In this document: in pieces, positions 1 through 9,639 of the stretch
Numbering within the stretch: position 1 is the first letter of the stretch
How the letters are laid out: each line of letters opens with the position of its first letter
Assembly (NCBI RefSeq): GCF_000276805.1
Contig: NZ_AKXQ01000024.1
Location: 16,510 to 80,509 of the forward strand
Length of the DNA stretch: 64,000 bases
Direction of reading: 5' to 3'
Source of the DNA: Moritella dasanensis ArB 0140
GTDB lineage: Bacteria; Pseudomonadota; Gammaproteobacteria; Enterobacterales; Moritellaceae
Notes under the pieces: generated by a model
Told to the model about the DNA's origin: nothing
Database searches by the model: none
The model's input: only the letters and a program-made list of their open reading frames with translations
Program-made: the position numbers and the translations under genes

Positions 1-647
1 TCTCAGATCCAGTTGCTGATGGTCCAACAATTCAAAAAGCGACATCTCGTGCACTAAATGCTGGTATCAACCCAAATATTTGCTTTGAAATGCTCACTGA
101 GATCCGTGCTAAATATCCACAAATGCCAATCGGTCTATTGTTGTATGCCAACCTAGTATACGGTAATGGCACTGCAAACTTCATGGCTAAAGCGGCTGCT
201 GCCGGTGTTGATTCATTATTGATTGCTGACGTGCCAGTACAATACGGCCAGCAGTTTAAAGAAGCGGGTGATAAAGTCGGTATAGAAAGTATCTATATTG
301 CACCGCCAAATGCCGATGACGCGACACTGAAACAAGTAGCAGAGCAAGGTGCTGGTTATACTTACCTGCTAAGCCGCGCTGGTGTAACGGGTGCAGAAAC
401 GAAAGCTGAAATGCCAGTAGGTCCATTATTGGCCAAACTGAAATCGTTTAATGCCGCGCCTTGTCTACTTGGTTTTGGTATTTCATCACCAGAACAAGTT
501 AAAAAAGCCATTGAAGCAGGTGCCGCTGGCGCGATTTCCGGTTCAGCGATTGTCAATATCATTGAGAAAAACCTAGGTGATAACCCGCAAATGCTGCAAG
601 AATTAGCTGAATTCGTGACGCCAATGAAAGCGGCGACACGCGCGTAA
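1..647 (+). CDS. trpA: Tryptophan synthase alpha subunit, 5'-truncated by the window edge
   Basis: The alpha subunit cleaves indole-3-glycerol phosphate to indole and glyceraldehyde-3-phosphate. It passes indole to TrpB in the cytoplasmic alpha2beta2 complex, the last step of tryptophan synthesis. The reading frame is already open at base 3 and reads [13 protein letters not shown], the conserved TrpA loop that follows the catalytic Asp region. The ATG at 90 is therefore internal and not the start. The C-terminal half shows the phosphate-binding barrel motifs [10 protein letters not shown] and GAISGSAIV. About 215 residues are present of the usual ~268, so roughly 50 N-terminal residues lie outside the window. 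trpB is expected just upstream and cannot be seen. A hairpin terminator follows, so this is probably the last gene of a trp operon. Confidence 0.97.
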   Translation, partial: SDPVADGPTIQKATSRALNAGINPNICFEMLTEIRAKYPQMPIGLLLYANLVYGNGTANFMAKAAAAGVDSLLIADVPVQYGQQFKEAGDKVGIESIYIAPPNADDATLKQVAEQGAGYTYLLSRAGVTGAETKAEMPVGPLLAKLKSFNAAPCLLGFGISSPEQVKKAIEAGAAGAISGSAIVNIIEKNLGDNPQMLQELAEFVTPMKAATRA

Positions 648-713
648 GCGGGATTAATAGCCAAGTTATATTAAAACGCTTGGCCATTGACGACATATAA
701 AGCTTTACCAATT

Positions 714-785
714 AAGCCCTTAATGCCTATTATTATGACTATCACAAGACGATAGTTAGATAAGTTAGCGCTAAGGGCTTTTTAT
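714..785 (+). terminator. Probable terminator of the trp operon
   Basis: A 9-bp inverted repeat (AAGCCCTTA at 714-722, TAAGGGCTT at 772-780) is followed by a T-rich tract. The long loop contains a second small hairpin (ACTATC 738-743, GATAGT 751-756). The loop is long for a simple terminator, but position and T-tract fit the end of trpA. Confidence 0.6.
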
Positions 786-868
786 TATTTGAATCTAAGT
801 TTGAATCTAAGTTTTAACTTAACGACTATCGATTACTTTTCAGCTCCCCTAAGGAACAAGGAAGCACC

Positions 869-2743
869 ATGACAGGTTATTTCATTCAAGCATTCATCTA
901 TCTGTTTGCCGCCGTTATCACGGTACCCATTGCTAAACGGCTGGGACTCGGCTCGGTACTCGGTTACCTCATTGCCGGTGTTATTATTGGCCCAGTGATT
1001 GGCTTAGTGGGGAGTGAGACAGCAACAATTCAGCACTTTGCCGAGTTCGGTGTAGTGATGATGCTATTCCTAGTCGGACTGGAATTAGAACCACGCATGT
1101 TGTGGGATATGCGCCACCGTCTTATTGGTCTAGGTGGTTTACAAGTTGGTTTAACGATTGCCGCAGTGATGGGCGTTGCCCTCGCACTTGATTTAGATTG
1201 GGGACTTGCCCTGACCATTGGCTTGGTATTTTCATTGTCATCAACCGCGATCGTATTGCAAACCTTTAACGAAAAAGGCCTGACCAAAACCGAAGGCGCA
1301 CGCTCTGCATTCTCCGTATTATTGTTTCAAGATATTGCCGTGATCCCAATGTTAGCGTTAATTCCATTATTAGCGATTCCTGAATTGGTTGAACAGGCAC
1401 AAAATGCCGTGCAAGCTGCCAGTGCACAACATGAAGAGTTATCTCTTGTCGCGAATATCTCAGGTATTTATTATGCCTTAGTCATTGTGGTGGCGATCAC
1501 AGGCGTGATAGTTGGCGGTCATTACCTAAGTCGTCCGCTGTTTAAATTTGTCGCTAGCTCTAAAGTTAACGAAATCTTTACTGCCACCTCATTGATGCTG
1601 GTCATCGGTATTGCTGCCATCATGAATTTAGTCGGTCTGTCCCCTGCCCTTGGCGCCTTCTTGGCCGGTGTCGTCTTAGCGACCAGTGAATTTAGACATC
1701 AGCTTGAAGCCACTATCGAACCTTTCAAAGGCTTGCTATTAGGTTTGTTCTTTATGACCGTAGGCGCTGGTATTGATTTCGCAATCCTGTTTAACGATAC
1801 GGCCACTATTGTTTCAATCACGTTGGGATTGATGCTGATAAAAGCCACGGTATTATTTATTCTAACGGTAGTATTTAAAATTAAAGGCAGTGACCGCTGG
1901 TTACTGGCGCTGAGTTTAGCCCAAGCGGGTGAGTTTGGTTTTGTATTACTTGGCTTTACCGTGAACAACCATGTGTTACCTGTTGACCTTGCGCAAACCT
2001 TATCCCTTTCAGTTGCGCTATCGATGTTCTTAACACCAGCATTATTTATCTTTTATGATCGTGTGATCTTACCGCGCTACATGGATAAGACCAATCAACA
2101 AGAAAGTGATGATATCGAAGAACATGGCGATGTCATCGTCGCAGGGATTGGTCGATTTGGCCAGATTGTTAACCGTCTATTAGTTGCCAACGGCGTGAAA
2201 ACAGTTGTACTGGATCATGATGTGAATATGATCGAAAGAGTGCGATCATTTAAAATGACAAGTTACTTTGGTGATGCAACACAACCAAGCTTGCTTGAAA
2301 CCGCGGGGATCGCTAACGCCAGCTTATTTATCGTTGCCATTGACGATAAAGCCCGCGCGGTAGATTTAGTCCGCTACATCAAGCAGCATTACCCACAAGT
2401 TAAAGTACTAGCGCGTGCTTATGACCGTGGTCATGGTTATTCACTACGTCACGCGGGTGCGGATCATGTGGTGAGTGAAACTTATCATTCAGCCTTAATA
2501 CTCGGTTCACACGCACTGACAAACCTAGGCTTTAATGAAGAACAAGCAAAAGACGTTAAACTCACTTTCAAAGATATTGAAAAACACAGTAAAGAGACCT
2601 TGTATCAAACTTGGCTCAATAATAGTGAAGACGATAAGTTTAATACCGCTTATCGTGACCTGTATCTACAGCTTGAAGATAGTTTAGCCGAAGTAATGAA
2701 AAATAAAGATAAATCGAAAAAACCAATCAACTTTGATATTTAA
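869..2743 (+). CDS. KefB/KefC-type monovalent cation:proton antiporter (CPA2 family)
   Basis: This is an inner-membrane potassium or sodium/proton antiporter of the CPA2 family. About 12 hydrophobic segments fill residues 5-400. The conserved FQD ion-binding site is at 153-155, and the HQLEATIEPFKG loop near 277-288 matches the regulatory loop that clamps Kef channels. A cytosolic RCK/TrkA-N Rossmann domain begins near residue 420 with GIGRFG at 426-431. The length of 624 residues matches KefC (620). A good ribosome site (AAGGAA) precedes the ATG. No KefF/KefG oxidoreductase partner lies alongside, so glutathione-conjugate gating is inferred from family and not shown. It could instead serve pH or sodium homeostasis in seawater. 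Confidence 0.88.
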   Translation: MTGYFIQAFIYLFAAVITVPIAKRLGLGSVLGYLIAGVIIGPVIGLVGSETATIQHFAEFGVVMMLFLVGLELEPRMLWDMRHRLIGLGGLQVGLTIAAVMGVALALDLDWGLALTIGLVFSLSSTAIVLQTFNEKGLTKTEGARSAFSVLLFQDIAVIPMLALIPLLAIPELVEQAQNAVQAASAQHEELSLVANISGIYYALVIVVAITGVIVGGHYLSRPLFKFVASSKVNEIFTATSLMLVIGIAAIMNLVGLSPALGAFLAGVVLATSEFRHQLEATIEPFKGLLLGLFFMTVGAGIDFAILFNDTATIVSITLGLMLIKATVLFILTVVFKIKGSDRWLLALSLAQAGEFGFVLLGFTVNNHVLPVDLAQTLSLSVALSMFLTPALFIFYDRVILPRYMDKTNQQESDDIEEHGDVIVAGIGRFGQIVNRLLVANGVKTVVLDHDVNMIERVRSFKMTSYFGDATQPSLLETAGIANASLFIVAIDDKARAVDLVRYIKQHYPQVKVLARAYDRGHGYSLRHAGADHVVSETYHSALILGSHALTNLGFNEEQAKDVKLTFKDIEKHSKETLYQTWLNNSEDDKFNTAYRDLYLQLEDSLAEVMKNKDKSKKPINFDI

Positions 2744-2793
2744 AAATATAGCGCCATTTAATAAAACGACTTTAATAAGGCTGAATAAATACC

Positions 2794-3264
2794 ATGACTC
2801 CAGCAGTACAATTAGCGAAAAAGGCAAAGGTAGCCCACAAGACCCATGAATATAAGCATGATTCAAATGCCGAGTCGTATGGCTTAGAGGCGGCAGAAAA
2901 AATGGCTGTCGCAGCTGAGCGCATATTTAAAACCTTAGTGGTGGATATAGGTGATAAAAAGCTGGTCGTTGCTGTCGTCCCTGTCACCGCGATGCTCAAT
3001 TTAAAAGCCATTGCTAAGGCCACCAAAGCCAAGAAAGCAGTAATGGCGGACAAAGATGACGTGATGCGTTCAACAGGTTATGTTCTTGGCGGGGTTAGTC
3101 CGTTAGGGCAAAAGAAACGGCTATTAACAGTGATTGATAACTCAGCGCAAGATCATGAGACGATCTATGTCAGTGCTGGTCGCCGAGGCTTGGAAATTGA
3201 ACTAAGCCCGTTAGACTTGAAGCAGTTAACCAATGCTGAGTTTGCTGCAATTAGTAATGAATAG
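2794..3264 (+). CDS. ybaK: Cys-tRNA(Pro) deacylase YbaK/EbsC
   Basis: A cytoplasmic trans-editing enzyme of the YbaK/ProX family that hydrolyses Cys-tRNA(Pro) mis-made by prolyl-tRNA synthetase. The 156-residue length is typical for a stand-alone editing domain. Recognisable family features are FKTLVVDIGDKKLVVAVVP in the first half, the lysine in KAIAKATKAKKA, and GYVLGGVSPLGQKKRLLTVID, the conserved GG.SP.G segment of the substrate pocket. The start lies 50 bp after the antiporter gene, on the same strand. A strong bidirectional hairpin follows. A short leader and no obvious promoter suggest possible co-transcription with the antiporter gene. Confidence 0.9.
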   Translation: MTPAVQLAKKAKVAHKTHEYKHDSNAESYGLEAAEKMAVAAERIFKTLVVDIGDKKLVVAVVPVTAMLNLKAIAKATKAKKAVMADKDDVMRSTGYVLGGVSPLGQKKRLLTVIDNSAQDHETIYVSAGRRGLEIELSPLDLKQLTNAEFAAISNE

Positions 3265-3310
3265 TCATTAGCAGCTACGATCAACTATCTAAAGTCGAAA
3301 CCTATAAAAA

Positions 3311-3342
3311 TAAAGCCCAGTAGAGCGATCTACTGGGCTTTA
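3311..3342. terminator. Bidirectional terminator between ybaK and the porin gene
   Basis: A perfect 13-bp stem (TAAAGCCCAGTAG 3311-3323, CTACTGGGCTTTA 3330-3342) has a 6-base loop and A/T-rich flanks on both sides. It sits between two convergent genes, so it can end both transcripts. Its arms nearly match the terminator at 4586-4619 on the other side of the porin gene. Confidence 0.85.
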
Positions 3343-3379
3343 TTATGCACACTTAAGAATAAATAATAACAGGGGTTAA

Positions 3380-4384
3380 CTAGAAGTCATATCGTGCTGC
3401 CATATGTAACTGATCTTCATTACCATCAACGCCATCAATAACATACTCAGTCACCAACCGGAAGTTGGGATTAAAATTATAAGCAAGGCCCAATGCGGTT
3501 TGATCAACCGTATTATCATTTATAGCATCAGTATCACGTTGTTTATAAGTAACCGTGCCAGTGAGCTTATCTAAGCTGTAAGCAAGCGAAAATTCATAAG
3601 CCATCCAGTCATTACTATCTTTAGCCTTCAGTGCTGTATTAGGCGTATCAACGGATGAACTATCGCCAACAATAGATGCGGTTAAACCTTTCAGTTTATA
3701 ACGCGCAGCGACGAGAATAGTGGAACGATCATAATCTGAATTTAACGTATAATTTTCAGTCATGACACCGGTATAAGTTGCACCGAGTTCTAAACCAAAA
3801 TCAAAACCATAAACACCACCTACTGCGTAGCTTGATTGGCTGTCTTTACCTGTCCCAGCATCAACACTGGATTCCGGCTGGACATGCGCCACTAAGTTAA
3901 GGTTATCATCAAGCATCTTAGCTTCAAGTTTTAAAATATTAGCTTGTCGACCTAATGCACCTAGCGCAGGGTTACCCGAATAGTCCGTGGTACCGGCATC
4001 AGCCCAATCAGCAATAATTTCATCTACGGCATAGTTACGACCAAAAGTCAGTTGTCCCCAACCATTTTTCAATCCAGCATACAGCAAACGTGTTTTAGAA
4101 GTGGAGTTAGCATCAACGTTATCTTTGGATTCAAATTGCATCTCAATATGCCCAAGCGCCGTTAAATCATTGGCTAAATTTGAAGAAGCTTTAAAACCAG
4201 TACGAAAATAGCTACCTGAGCGACCATCACTTTTTACATCTTTACCATCTTGATAAATATAAGCCGCGTAAGCTCGACCATACAAATCAACCTGATTAGC
4301 ATCGTCCTTGTACACATTAACAGTGGCGTGTGCTGTAGGAACCAGACTCGCGAGAATAGCTGTGACTAATAAAGTATTTTTCAT
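3380..4384 (-). CDS. Gram-negative general porin (OmpU/OmpC type)
   Basis: An outer membrane trimeric beta-barrel that lets small hydrophilic solutes diffuse through. Residues 1-20 form a classic signal peptide ending in AHA. The mature protein begins with VNVYKDDANQVDLYGRAYA, the usual first porin strand, and LTFGRNYAVDEIIADWAD marks the strand and loop-3 constriction. The chain ends AARYDF with the terminal aromatic residue needed for BAM assembly. The 334-residue length fits 16-stranded porins. The gene is monocistronic: terminators lie on both sides and about 200 bp of leader separates it from the next terminator. Salt or cold regulation is plausible for a marine porin, but no specific operator was recognised. 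Confidence 0.93.
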   Translation of the reverse strand: MKNTLLVTAILASLVPTAHATVNVYKDDANQVDLYGRAYAAYIYQDGKDVKSDGRSGSYFRTGFKASSNLANDLTALGHIEMQFESKDNVDANSTSKTRLLYAGLKNGWGQLTFGRNYAVDEIIADWADAGTTDYSGNPALGALGRQANILKLEAKMLDDNLNLVAHVQPESSVDAGTGKDSQSSYAVGGVYGFDFGLELGATYTGVMTENYTLNSDYDRSTILVAARYKLKGLTASIVGDSSSVDTPNTALKAKDSNDWMAYEFSLAYSLDKLTGTVTYKQRDTDAINDNTVDQTALGLAYNFNPNFRLVTEYVIDGVDGNEDQLHMAARYDF

Positions 4385-4585
4385 TATCCATCCTTGTTAT
4401 TTAAGTCGTTTTTTATTTAACCAAAGTGTGCTTTATATTCAAGGTAAGTGATTGCAGCCTTACAACTAGCTACTAGTCAAGGGTAGTTCTTTTCTGTGAA
4501 ATTGATGTTGTGGTTATACTTTTTATGCCAAAAGGTGATCGCACATCAGTATTTTTAAAGATAAATGAAAGGAACACTATAAATA

Positions 4586-4619
4586 AAAAAGCCCAGTAGC
4601 GTGAACTACTGAGCTTTTT
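4586..4619 (-). terminator. Terminator of the NSS transporter gene
   Basis: Stem AAAAAGCCCAGTAG (4586-4599) pairs with CTACTGAGCTTTTT (4606-4619) with one mismatch and a 6-base loop. The T-run on the minus strand fits termination of the leftward transporter transcript, whose stop codon lies 47 bp away. Confidence 0.8.
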
Positions 4620-4665
4620 ACACCAAAATATTTTGGTTCAATATTTAATTAAAGCTGAGTGCTAA

Positions 4666-6033
4666 TTAAAGCGAAGTACTAATTAATACAATGATTAAAG
4701 CAGGACAAACAAACTTCACATACAATGGCCATACTTTCCAGAATATACCATTTACGTCAGCACCATCTTGACCTTTAATTTCAGTCAACAGGTTATTACG
4801 ATGCCATACCCAACCCACAAAGATAGCAAGACCTAAGCATACTAGGGGCTGAATAATTTCAGTCGATATCTTAATCATAAAGCCAAACATAAAGTCGAAG
4901 TTACTCACAACAGCCATAGCCAATACAGTCAGTACTGCACCAACAATCCAAGTTACTTTCTTACGTGACATTGACGTTTTATCAACAATATAACTCGTTG
5001 GTACTTCAACTACCGACATTGCTGACGTTAATGCCGCAACAGACATCAATGCAAAGAAGATAATCGCAACAACATGTTCTGCAGCGCCCATCGTCGCAAA
5101 CAATGCAGGTAATACTGTAAACACTAATGTGTCAGAGCTCAGTAAGTTACCGTCAGCATCAAAAATTGTCACACCATTATGCTTAGCAACATACATAGCA
5201 GGTAAGATCAACATCGCCGCTAGGAAAGCAACACCTGTATCCATAAAGGTAACGTGCACAGCTAACTTACTGATGTTTTCATTTGCTTTAAGGTATGAAC
5301 CATAGATCATCATTGCGCCCGTACCAATCGACAGCGAGAAGAATGTCTGACCAAGTGCACCAATAATCACATCAGGGTGTAATATTTTGTCAAAATCAAC
5401 GGTAAATAATGCTTCAACACCTTCCATTGCGCCTGGTTGGAACAAGATATAAATAACGCTGGCAATCAAGATAGCGAACAGTAGCGGCATTAAACGCTTC
5501 GACCATTTTTCAATACCGTCTTGCACGCCTTTTTGAATAACGTAAACACACATCAATGCAAATACTAAGGTAAATACAACATTACGCGATAGCGAGAAGT
5601 CGATTAACCAACGGCTTACTTCATCAGCACCTACTATCGAGGCAATCGGCGCTAGCGTGTTACTCACGAACCAGCCAGAAAGCACAGCGTAGAAGCTGAA
5701 GATCAGTGCAGCACAGATAATAGAAGCAAGACCAATCAAACTACCAATCATTTTAGTCGCAGGTGAACGGCCTAATTTAGCCATTGCGTCCGCAGGGTTA
5801 GTTTGACCATGGCGACCCACCATTAGCTCTGCAACTAACATTGGATAACCAAGTAAGAAGATAAGGAACATATACACCATTAAAAATGCACCGCCGCCAT
5901 TACTTGCAGCTTGCGTTGGAAAGCCCCAAATATTACCGACACCAACAGCAGAACCAGCGGCTGCCATTATAAAACCAAAGCGAGAACCAAAATGTCCGCG
6001 TTCTGCACCATTATTACTCTGTACTGTTGCCAT
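4666..6033 (-). CDS. Sodium-dependent transporter, NSS/SNF family
   Basis: An inner-membrane sodium symporter of the neurotransmitter:sodium symporter family. Bacterial members take up amino acids such as tryptophan, leucine or tyrosine. The diagnostic unwound first helix reads GSAVGVGNIWGFP near residues 28-40, and the following GGGAFLMVYMF and GYPMLVAELMVGRHG are also conserved. About 11-12 hydrophobic helices fit the LeuT fold. The length of 455 residues is normal for short bacterial members, many of which lack TM12. Substrate is not readable from sequence. The gene is divergent from the sphingomyelinase-like gene and has its own terminator. A short duplicated block surrounds its stop codon (TAATTAAAGC twice within 4647-4672). 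Confidence 0.92.
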   Translation of the reverse strand: MATVQSNNGAERGHFGSRFGFIMAAAGSAVGVGNIWGFPTQAASNGGGAFLMVYMFLIFLLGYPMLVAELMVGRHGQTNPADAMAKLGRSPATKMIGSLIGLASIICAALIFSFYAVLSGWFVSNTLAPIASIVGADEVSRWLIDFSLSRNVVFTLVFALMCVYVIQKGVQDGIEKWSKRLMPLLFAILIASVIYILFQPGAMEGVEALFTVDFDKILHPDVIIGALGQTFFSLSIGTGAMMIYGSYLKANENISKLAVHVTFMDTGVAFLAAMLILPAMYVAKHNGVTIFDADGNLLSSDTLVFTVLPALFATMGAAEHVVAIIFFALMSVAALTSAMSVVEVPTSYIVDKTSMSRKKVTWIVGAVLTVLAMAVVSNFDFMFGFMIKISTEIIQPLVCLGLAIFVGWVWHRNNLLTEIKGQDGADVNGIFWKVWPLYVKFVCPALIIVLISTSL

Positions 6034-6394
6034 TATTCCGTACCATATTTGCTAAATTCAATTAATAATAGGATTTATACCTAAAAAAACACCAAAGGCA
6101 ACAACTAAAAACTATAAAATACCACAAAGGTCAGTGTTTAAATCTAAAATAAAGCCAAATCATCACAATATAAAATCAAATTAACAACCATTGACACGAT
6201 TAAATTGCGTAAAGGTGAATGTTCCGACTTCAAATAGCAGCTCCTACCAAGAGACCAACACCACAAATATTATATTTTTCATAAAATTGTCAAATCGACT
6301 GGTTAATATACGTACTTGTCATATCAAATCATAATGTACAATAAAACAACGTGTCACATTCATGACACTGGTAATAAACAAAAAGGACGCAAAC
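6034..6394. other. Divergent intergenic region between the NSS transporter and a secreted hydrolase
   Basis: About 360 bases of very AT-rich sequence separate two divergent genes, so promoters for both must lie here. I see no palindrome, riboswitch or small ORF that I would defend. Confidence 0.5.
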
Positions 6395-7681
6395 ATGTTA
6401 CGGAAGATAACAATATTACTCGGGTTATTTATATTCCCTCCAGCATTATGGGCGATGAGCCAGGTACCAGTTGAACGCCATACTATTATTCAATTTACGA
6501 ACAGCACGCCACACACCTTATCAACCTATATAGCAACAGGTAACAATGTTGAGTTGCTAACAACACAAATAATGCCGTTAAGCACAGTGGCATTAGCCGA
6601 CATTACGCGCACAGCTACTGACGATGACATCACGCTAACATTAAGTAATGCTGAATATAGCTTTAACTTAACCCAACGCGTTACCAACAGCGAGCTTGCC
6701 TTTGGCATAGACAGTGAAACCGTGACCATCGAACCGCAAACCGACAGTGCCATCCAGCGTGTTGAACTACAACTTGCCGATAAAACCAATACTTTGGCTT
6801 TTAATAGCGAGAAACTCAGCAAAGGTGGCAAGGTGAATTATGTGTTACAGCTGCAAGATCAAAAACCAACTATTGGTGCGGGTAACGAGTTTAGCTTATT
6901 AAGTTACAACATTTGGGCCACTACTATATTTGGTTCAAAAAAAGTCGATACCCGTTTAACGGAAATGCCTGCAATAATGTCAGGTTACGATGCTTTGGTA
7001 TTAACCGAGGTCTTTGATCCGATCAGAACAAATAAATTACTTAAACAGCTCAGTAAAGAATATAGCTTTACCAGCAGTGAGATATTTAAACTCGGTAAGA
7101 TCATGCAATCAGGTACACGTATCTTAACGCCATGGCTAGTCGAAGTAGAAAAAAGCCTGAAGTATAGCAACTGCAATGGCATTCAGTGTGCCGCAACCCG
7201 TGGCGTTATTTATACCCGTATTAATAAGCAAGGTTACATTTACCATGTTTTTGCTACGCACACACAATCATCTGATGATGATGTTAATCGCTCAGCACGC
7301 CTAGCCCAGCTAGAGGAAATGGGGGAATTTATTCGCCAACAAAACATTCCGGAAGATGAAGCTGTCATTCTAGCGGGCGATTTCAACGTCAACAAAATTG
7401 GCTTGCCTGGTGATCGAGATCTGATGACTATAATTCTTAATGCTAGCGAACCAGAGAATAAAGGTCACAATCTGTCTTTTGATTCCAACACCAATCACTG
7501 GGCTGAGAAACCTTATTTAGAATATCTGGATTACACGTTAACTGGTAATGACAATTTACAACCGCTCAGTGCCAGTCAAGAAATATTCGCACCACGGGCA
7601 TTAACTGAATCTCTTTGGGGAATCTGGGACTTATCCGATCATTACGCCGCTCGTGGATATTTTACCTACCCAAGCAAGTAA
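6395..7681 (+). CDS. Secreted DNase I-like phosphodiesterase, probably sphingomyelinase/phospholipase C-like
   Basis: An exported metal-dependent hydrolase of the endonuclease/exonuclease/phosphatase superfamily. The ATG at 6395 is preferred over an in-frame ATG 33 bases upstream. It has AAAAAGGA at the right distance and starts directly with a signal peptide (MLRKITILLGLF...ALWA). Residues 25-165 form a beta-rich N-terminal region of unknown fold. The catalytic domain then shows the family motifs in order: LLSYNIWA (Asn), LTEVFD (metal Glu), FATHTQS, LAGDFNVN, DYTL and the final LSDHYAARG with the catalytic Asp-His pair. The order matches bacterial sphingomyelinases and also nucleases, so the substrate remains open. 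The gene has its own promoter region, and only a weak hairpin follows it. Confidence 0.78.
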   Translation: MLRKITILLGLFIFPPALWAMSQVPVERHTIIQFTNSTPHTLSTYIATGNNVELLTTQIMPLSTVALADITRTATDDDITLTLSNAEYSFNLTQRVTNSELAFGIDSETVTIEPQTDSAIQRVELQLADKTNTLAFNSEKLSKGGKVNYVLQLQDQKPTIGAGNEFSLLSYNIWATTIFGSKKVDTRLTEMPAIMSGYDALVLTEVFDPIRTNKLLKQLSKEYSFTSSEIFKLGKIMQSGTRILTPWLVEVEKSLKYSNCNGIQCAATRGVIYTRINKQGYIYHVFATHTQSSDDDVNRSARLAQLEEMGEFIRQQNIPEDEAVILAGDFNVNKIGLPGDRDLMTIILNASEPENKGHNLSFDSNTNHWAEKPYLEYLDYTLTGNDNLQPLSASQEIFAPRALTESLWGIWDLSDHYAARGYFTYPSK

Positions 7682-7860
7682 TCGCAGGATAAAACTCTGC
7701 ACATTTATTTTTCAGCATCTATTCTCTTTAGATGCTGAAAAATCGGCTTAAAACTCGATATTACTACTAGATGAATACTCAAAACTGGGTGGTTACACTG
7801 TTTTCACCTTGAAACGCCCAAAAGTCACACTCAAATAAAGTTGAAGCCTGCTATGATTAG

Positions 7861-7877
7861 TGTGATCTGCATCTACA
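7861..7877 (+). promoter_or_regulatory. CRP-like half-strong site, distal
   Basis: TGTGATCTGCATCTACA has a perfect left half (TGTGATCT) and ATC in the right half, but the outer right bases do not match TCACA. It shares the 10-mer GATCTGCATC with the proximal site at 8147-8168. Functional assignment is inference. Confidence 0.3.
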
Positions 7878-8146
7878 AATAAATTGCTATCAACTTGTTA
7901 AAACCAGTAAAACTACCCATTATTGGCTACCAGCATGTTTTATTAATCATTATAGGAACAATATTAACACTGAATAACTGGTAATTTGCAGTATAAAACA
8001 CTATACCAGTATAGTGTAACGCTACAACTCAGAACAAAAACAATTGACTGCTCGATAAGCATACAAAAACAAGGGTTGTTAATAAAAAATACGTAAAACA
8101 TCAAATTATTTTGATAAATACAGGGTATTTTTTAGGTTCGAAGCAA

Positions 8147-8168
8147 AAAAGCGATCTGCATCACTTTA
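8147..8168 (+). promoter_or_regulatory. CRP-like operator, proximal
   Basis: This 22-base stretch matches the CRP consensus at most positions. The left half reads GCGATCT (consensus TGTGATCT) and the right half reads ATCACT (consensus ATCACA), with A/T-rich ends. It lies 68 bp before the transporter ATG. Catabolite control of serine-type transporters is known in Escherichia coli, and its extension to this gene is inference. Confidence 0.45.
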
Positions 8169-8235
8169 AATAAAACTCAAATCATTATCCTATGCAGCAG
8201 TTGAGATTAAGCATAAAAAAACAGGTGAGAACGAA

Positions 8236-9576
8236 ATGTCAGAGCAAGCTACTACAACGATCACGGATGGCACTAAGAACGCTGCTAAATGGAACAAAGC
8301 AGACACAACATGGGTATTAAGTTTATTCGGCACAGCAGTAGGTGCTGGTGTTTTATTCTTACCTATTAAAGCAGGCTTAGGTGGTTTTTGGCCGTTAGTA
8401 GTTCTAGCACTACTTGCTGGTCCAATGACGTGGTTCGCGCATAGATCACTTGCTCGTTTCGTTCTATCATCAAAAAATCCAAATTCAGACATCACAGATG
8501 TTGTTGAAGAACATTTTGGTAAAGGCGCAGCAAAACTAATTACATTTGCTTACTTCTTTGCTATCTACCCTATCGTATTAATCTACGGTGTTGGTATTAC
8601 AAATACATTTGAAAGCTTCATTGTTAACCAACTTGATATCTTCACTGAAATCCCACGCCTAGCGGCTGATGGCGCACCTTTGCTTAACGAAGCTGGTGTT
8701 CAATTAATGGATAAAGTAAGCGGTATTCCACGTTGGTTACTATCTGGTGGTCTAATTTTAGTGATGACTGCACTGATTCTATTCGGTAAAGAGTTAATGC
8801 TTAAAGCAACATCAGCATTAGTTTACCCACTAGTATTCATCTTATTCGGTCTATCACTATTCTTGATTCCAAGCTGGAATACAAGCATGATCACTGTGGT
8901 ACCTGAAGCATCATCTTTCTTACCTGCTATCTGGTTATCGATTCCACTGATTGTGTTCTCATTCAACCACTCTCCAGTAATCAGCCAGTTTGCTAAAGCA
9001 CAACGTGAATCTTACGGTGACAACGCAGTACAAAAAACAGACCTTATCTGTAAGCGTGCTGGACAAATGTTACTTGGTTTCGTTATGTTATTCGTATTCT
9101 CTTGTGTGTTATCACTATCACCAGAGCAACTAGGTGAAGCTAAAGATCAAAACATCTCAATCCTGTCTTACCTTGCAAACGTACATGACTCAGTATTAAT
9201 TCAATACTTCGGTCCTTTCGTAGCATTCGCAGCGATTACGTCTAGCTACTTCGGTCACTACTTAGGTGCTCAAGAAGGTCTAAACGGTCTAGTTAAGCAA
9301 GTTGTGCCAAAAGCATCAGAGAAGAACATCAGTACTTTCTCTATCGCATTCATCGTACTAACTACATGGGCTGTAGCAATTATCAACCCAAGTGTACTAG
9401 GTCTTATCGAAACAATTGGCGCACCAATGATTGCAGCTATCTTGTTCCTAATGCCAATGTACGCAATCAAGAAAGTACCTGCGATGCAAAAATATGCTAG
9501 TGCTAAAGCAGCAAACATCTTCGTTACTATCTGTGGTCTAATGGCTATCACTTCAGTTATCTACGGTTCATTCTAA
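8236..9576 (+). CDS. SdaC-like HAAAP-family amino acid transporter (paralogue 1)
   Basis: An inner-membrane amino acid/proton symporter of the hydroxy/aromatic amino acid permease family, most like serine/threonine carriers SdaC and TdcC. The first helix carries [13 protein letters not shown] (residues ~32-44). Further family marks are [40 protein letters not shown] and [14 protein letters not shown], with 11 hydrophobic helices. It is more distant from E. coli SdaC than the second copy at 60088-61386. An insertion around residues 135-165 makes it 446 residues long. Codon choice is noticeably uniform, which hints at high expression. It has a long leader with CRP-like sites and a strong terminator. 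Substrate is inferred from family only. Confidence 0.88.
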   Translation: MSEQATTTITDGTKNAAKWNKADTTWVLSLFGTAVGAGVLFLPIKAGLGGFWPLVVLALLAGPMTWFAHRSLARFVLSSKNPNSDITDVVEEHFGKGAAKLITFAYFFAIYPIVLIYGVGITNTFESFIVNQLDIFTEIPRLAADGAPLLNEAGVQLMDKVSGIPRWLLSGGLILVMTALILFGKELMLKATSALVYPLVFILFGLSLFLIPSWNTSMITVVPEASSFLPAIWLSIPLIVFSFNHSPVISQFAKAQRESYGDNAVQKTDLICKRAGQMLLGFVMLFVFSCVLSLSPEQLGEAKDQNISILSYLANVHDSVLIQYFGPFVAFAAITSSYFGHYLGAQEGLNGLVKQVVPKASEKNISTFSIAFIVLTTWAVAIINPSVLGLIETIGAPMIAAILFLMPMYAIKKVPAMQKYASAKAANIFVTICGLMAITSVIYGSF

Positions 9577-9610
9577 ACCGCATCTAACTTAAGACGTTAA
9601 TAACGAATCA

Positions 9611-9639
9611 AACCGGCGAGTCACCTCGCCGGTTTTTTT
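9611..9639 (+). terminator. Rho-independent terminator of the SdaC-like gene
   Basis: A GC-rich 10-bp stem (AACCGGCGAG 9611-9620, CTCGCCGGTT 9625-9634) with a TCAC loop is followed by a run of seven T including the stem end. A textbook terminator. Confidence 0.95.

Larger units (their letters stand above)
7682..8235. other. Long upstream region of the SdaC-like transporter gene
   Basis: A 554-base gene-free stretch. It holds an AT-extended hairpin just after the hydrolase gene (TTTTTCAGCATCT 7708-7720 with AGATGCTGAAAAA 7730-7742, not followed by a T-run). It also holds two sites sharing GATCTGCATC that resemble CRP operators (listed separately). The rest is AT-rich leader with no ORF of note. 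Confidence 0.5.

Noticed and set aside
869..2743. Glutathione-gated KefB/C with ancillary subunit
   Set aside because: No KefF or KefG gene is adjacent, so only the antiporter family is claimed.
7708..7742. Strong terminator after the sphingomyelinase-like gene
   Set aside because: The stem is AT-extended and neither strand has a following T-run.
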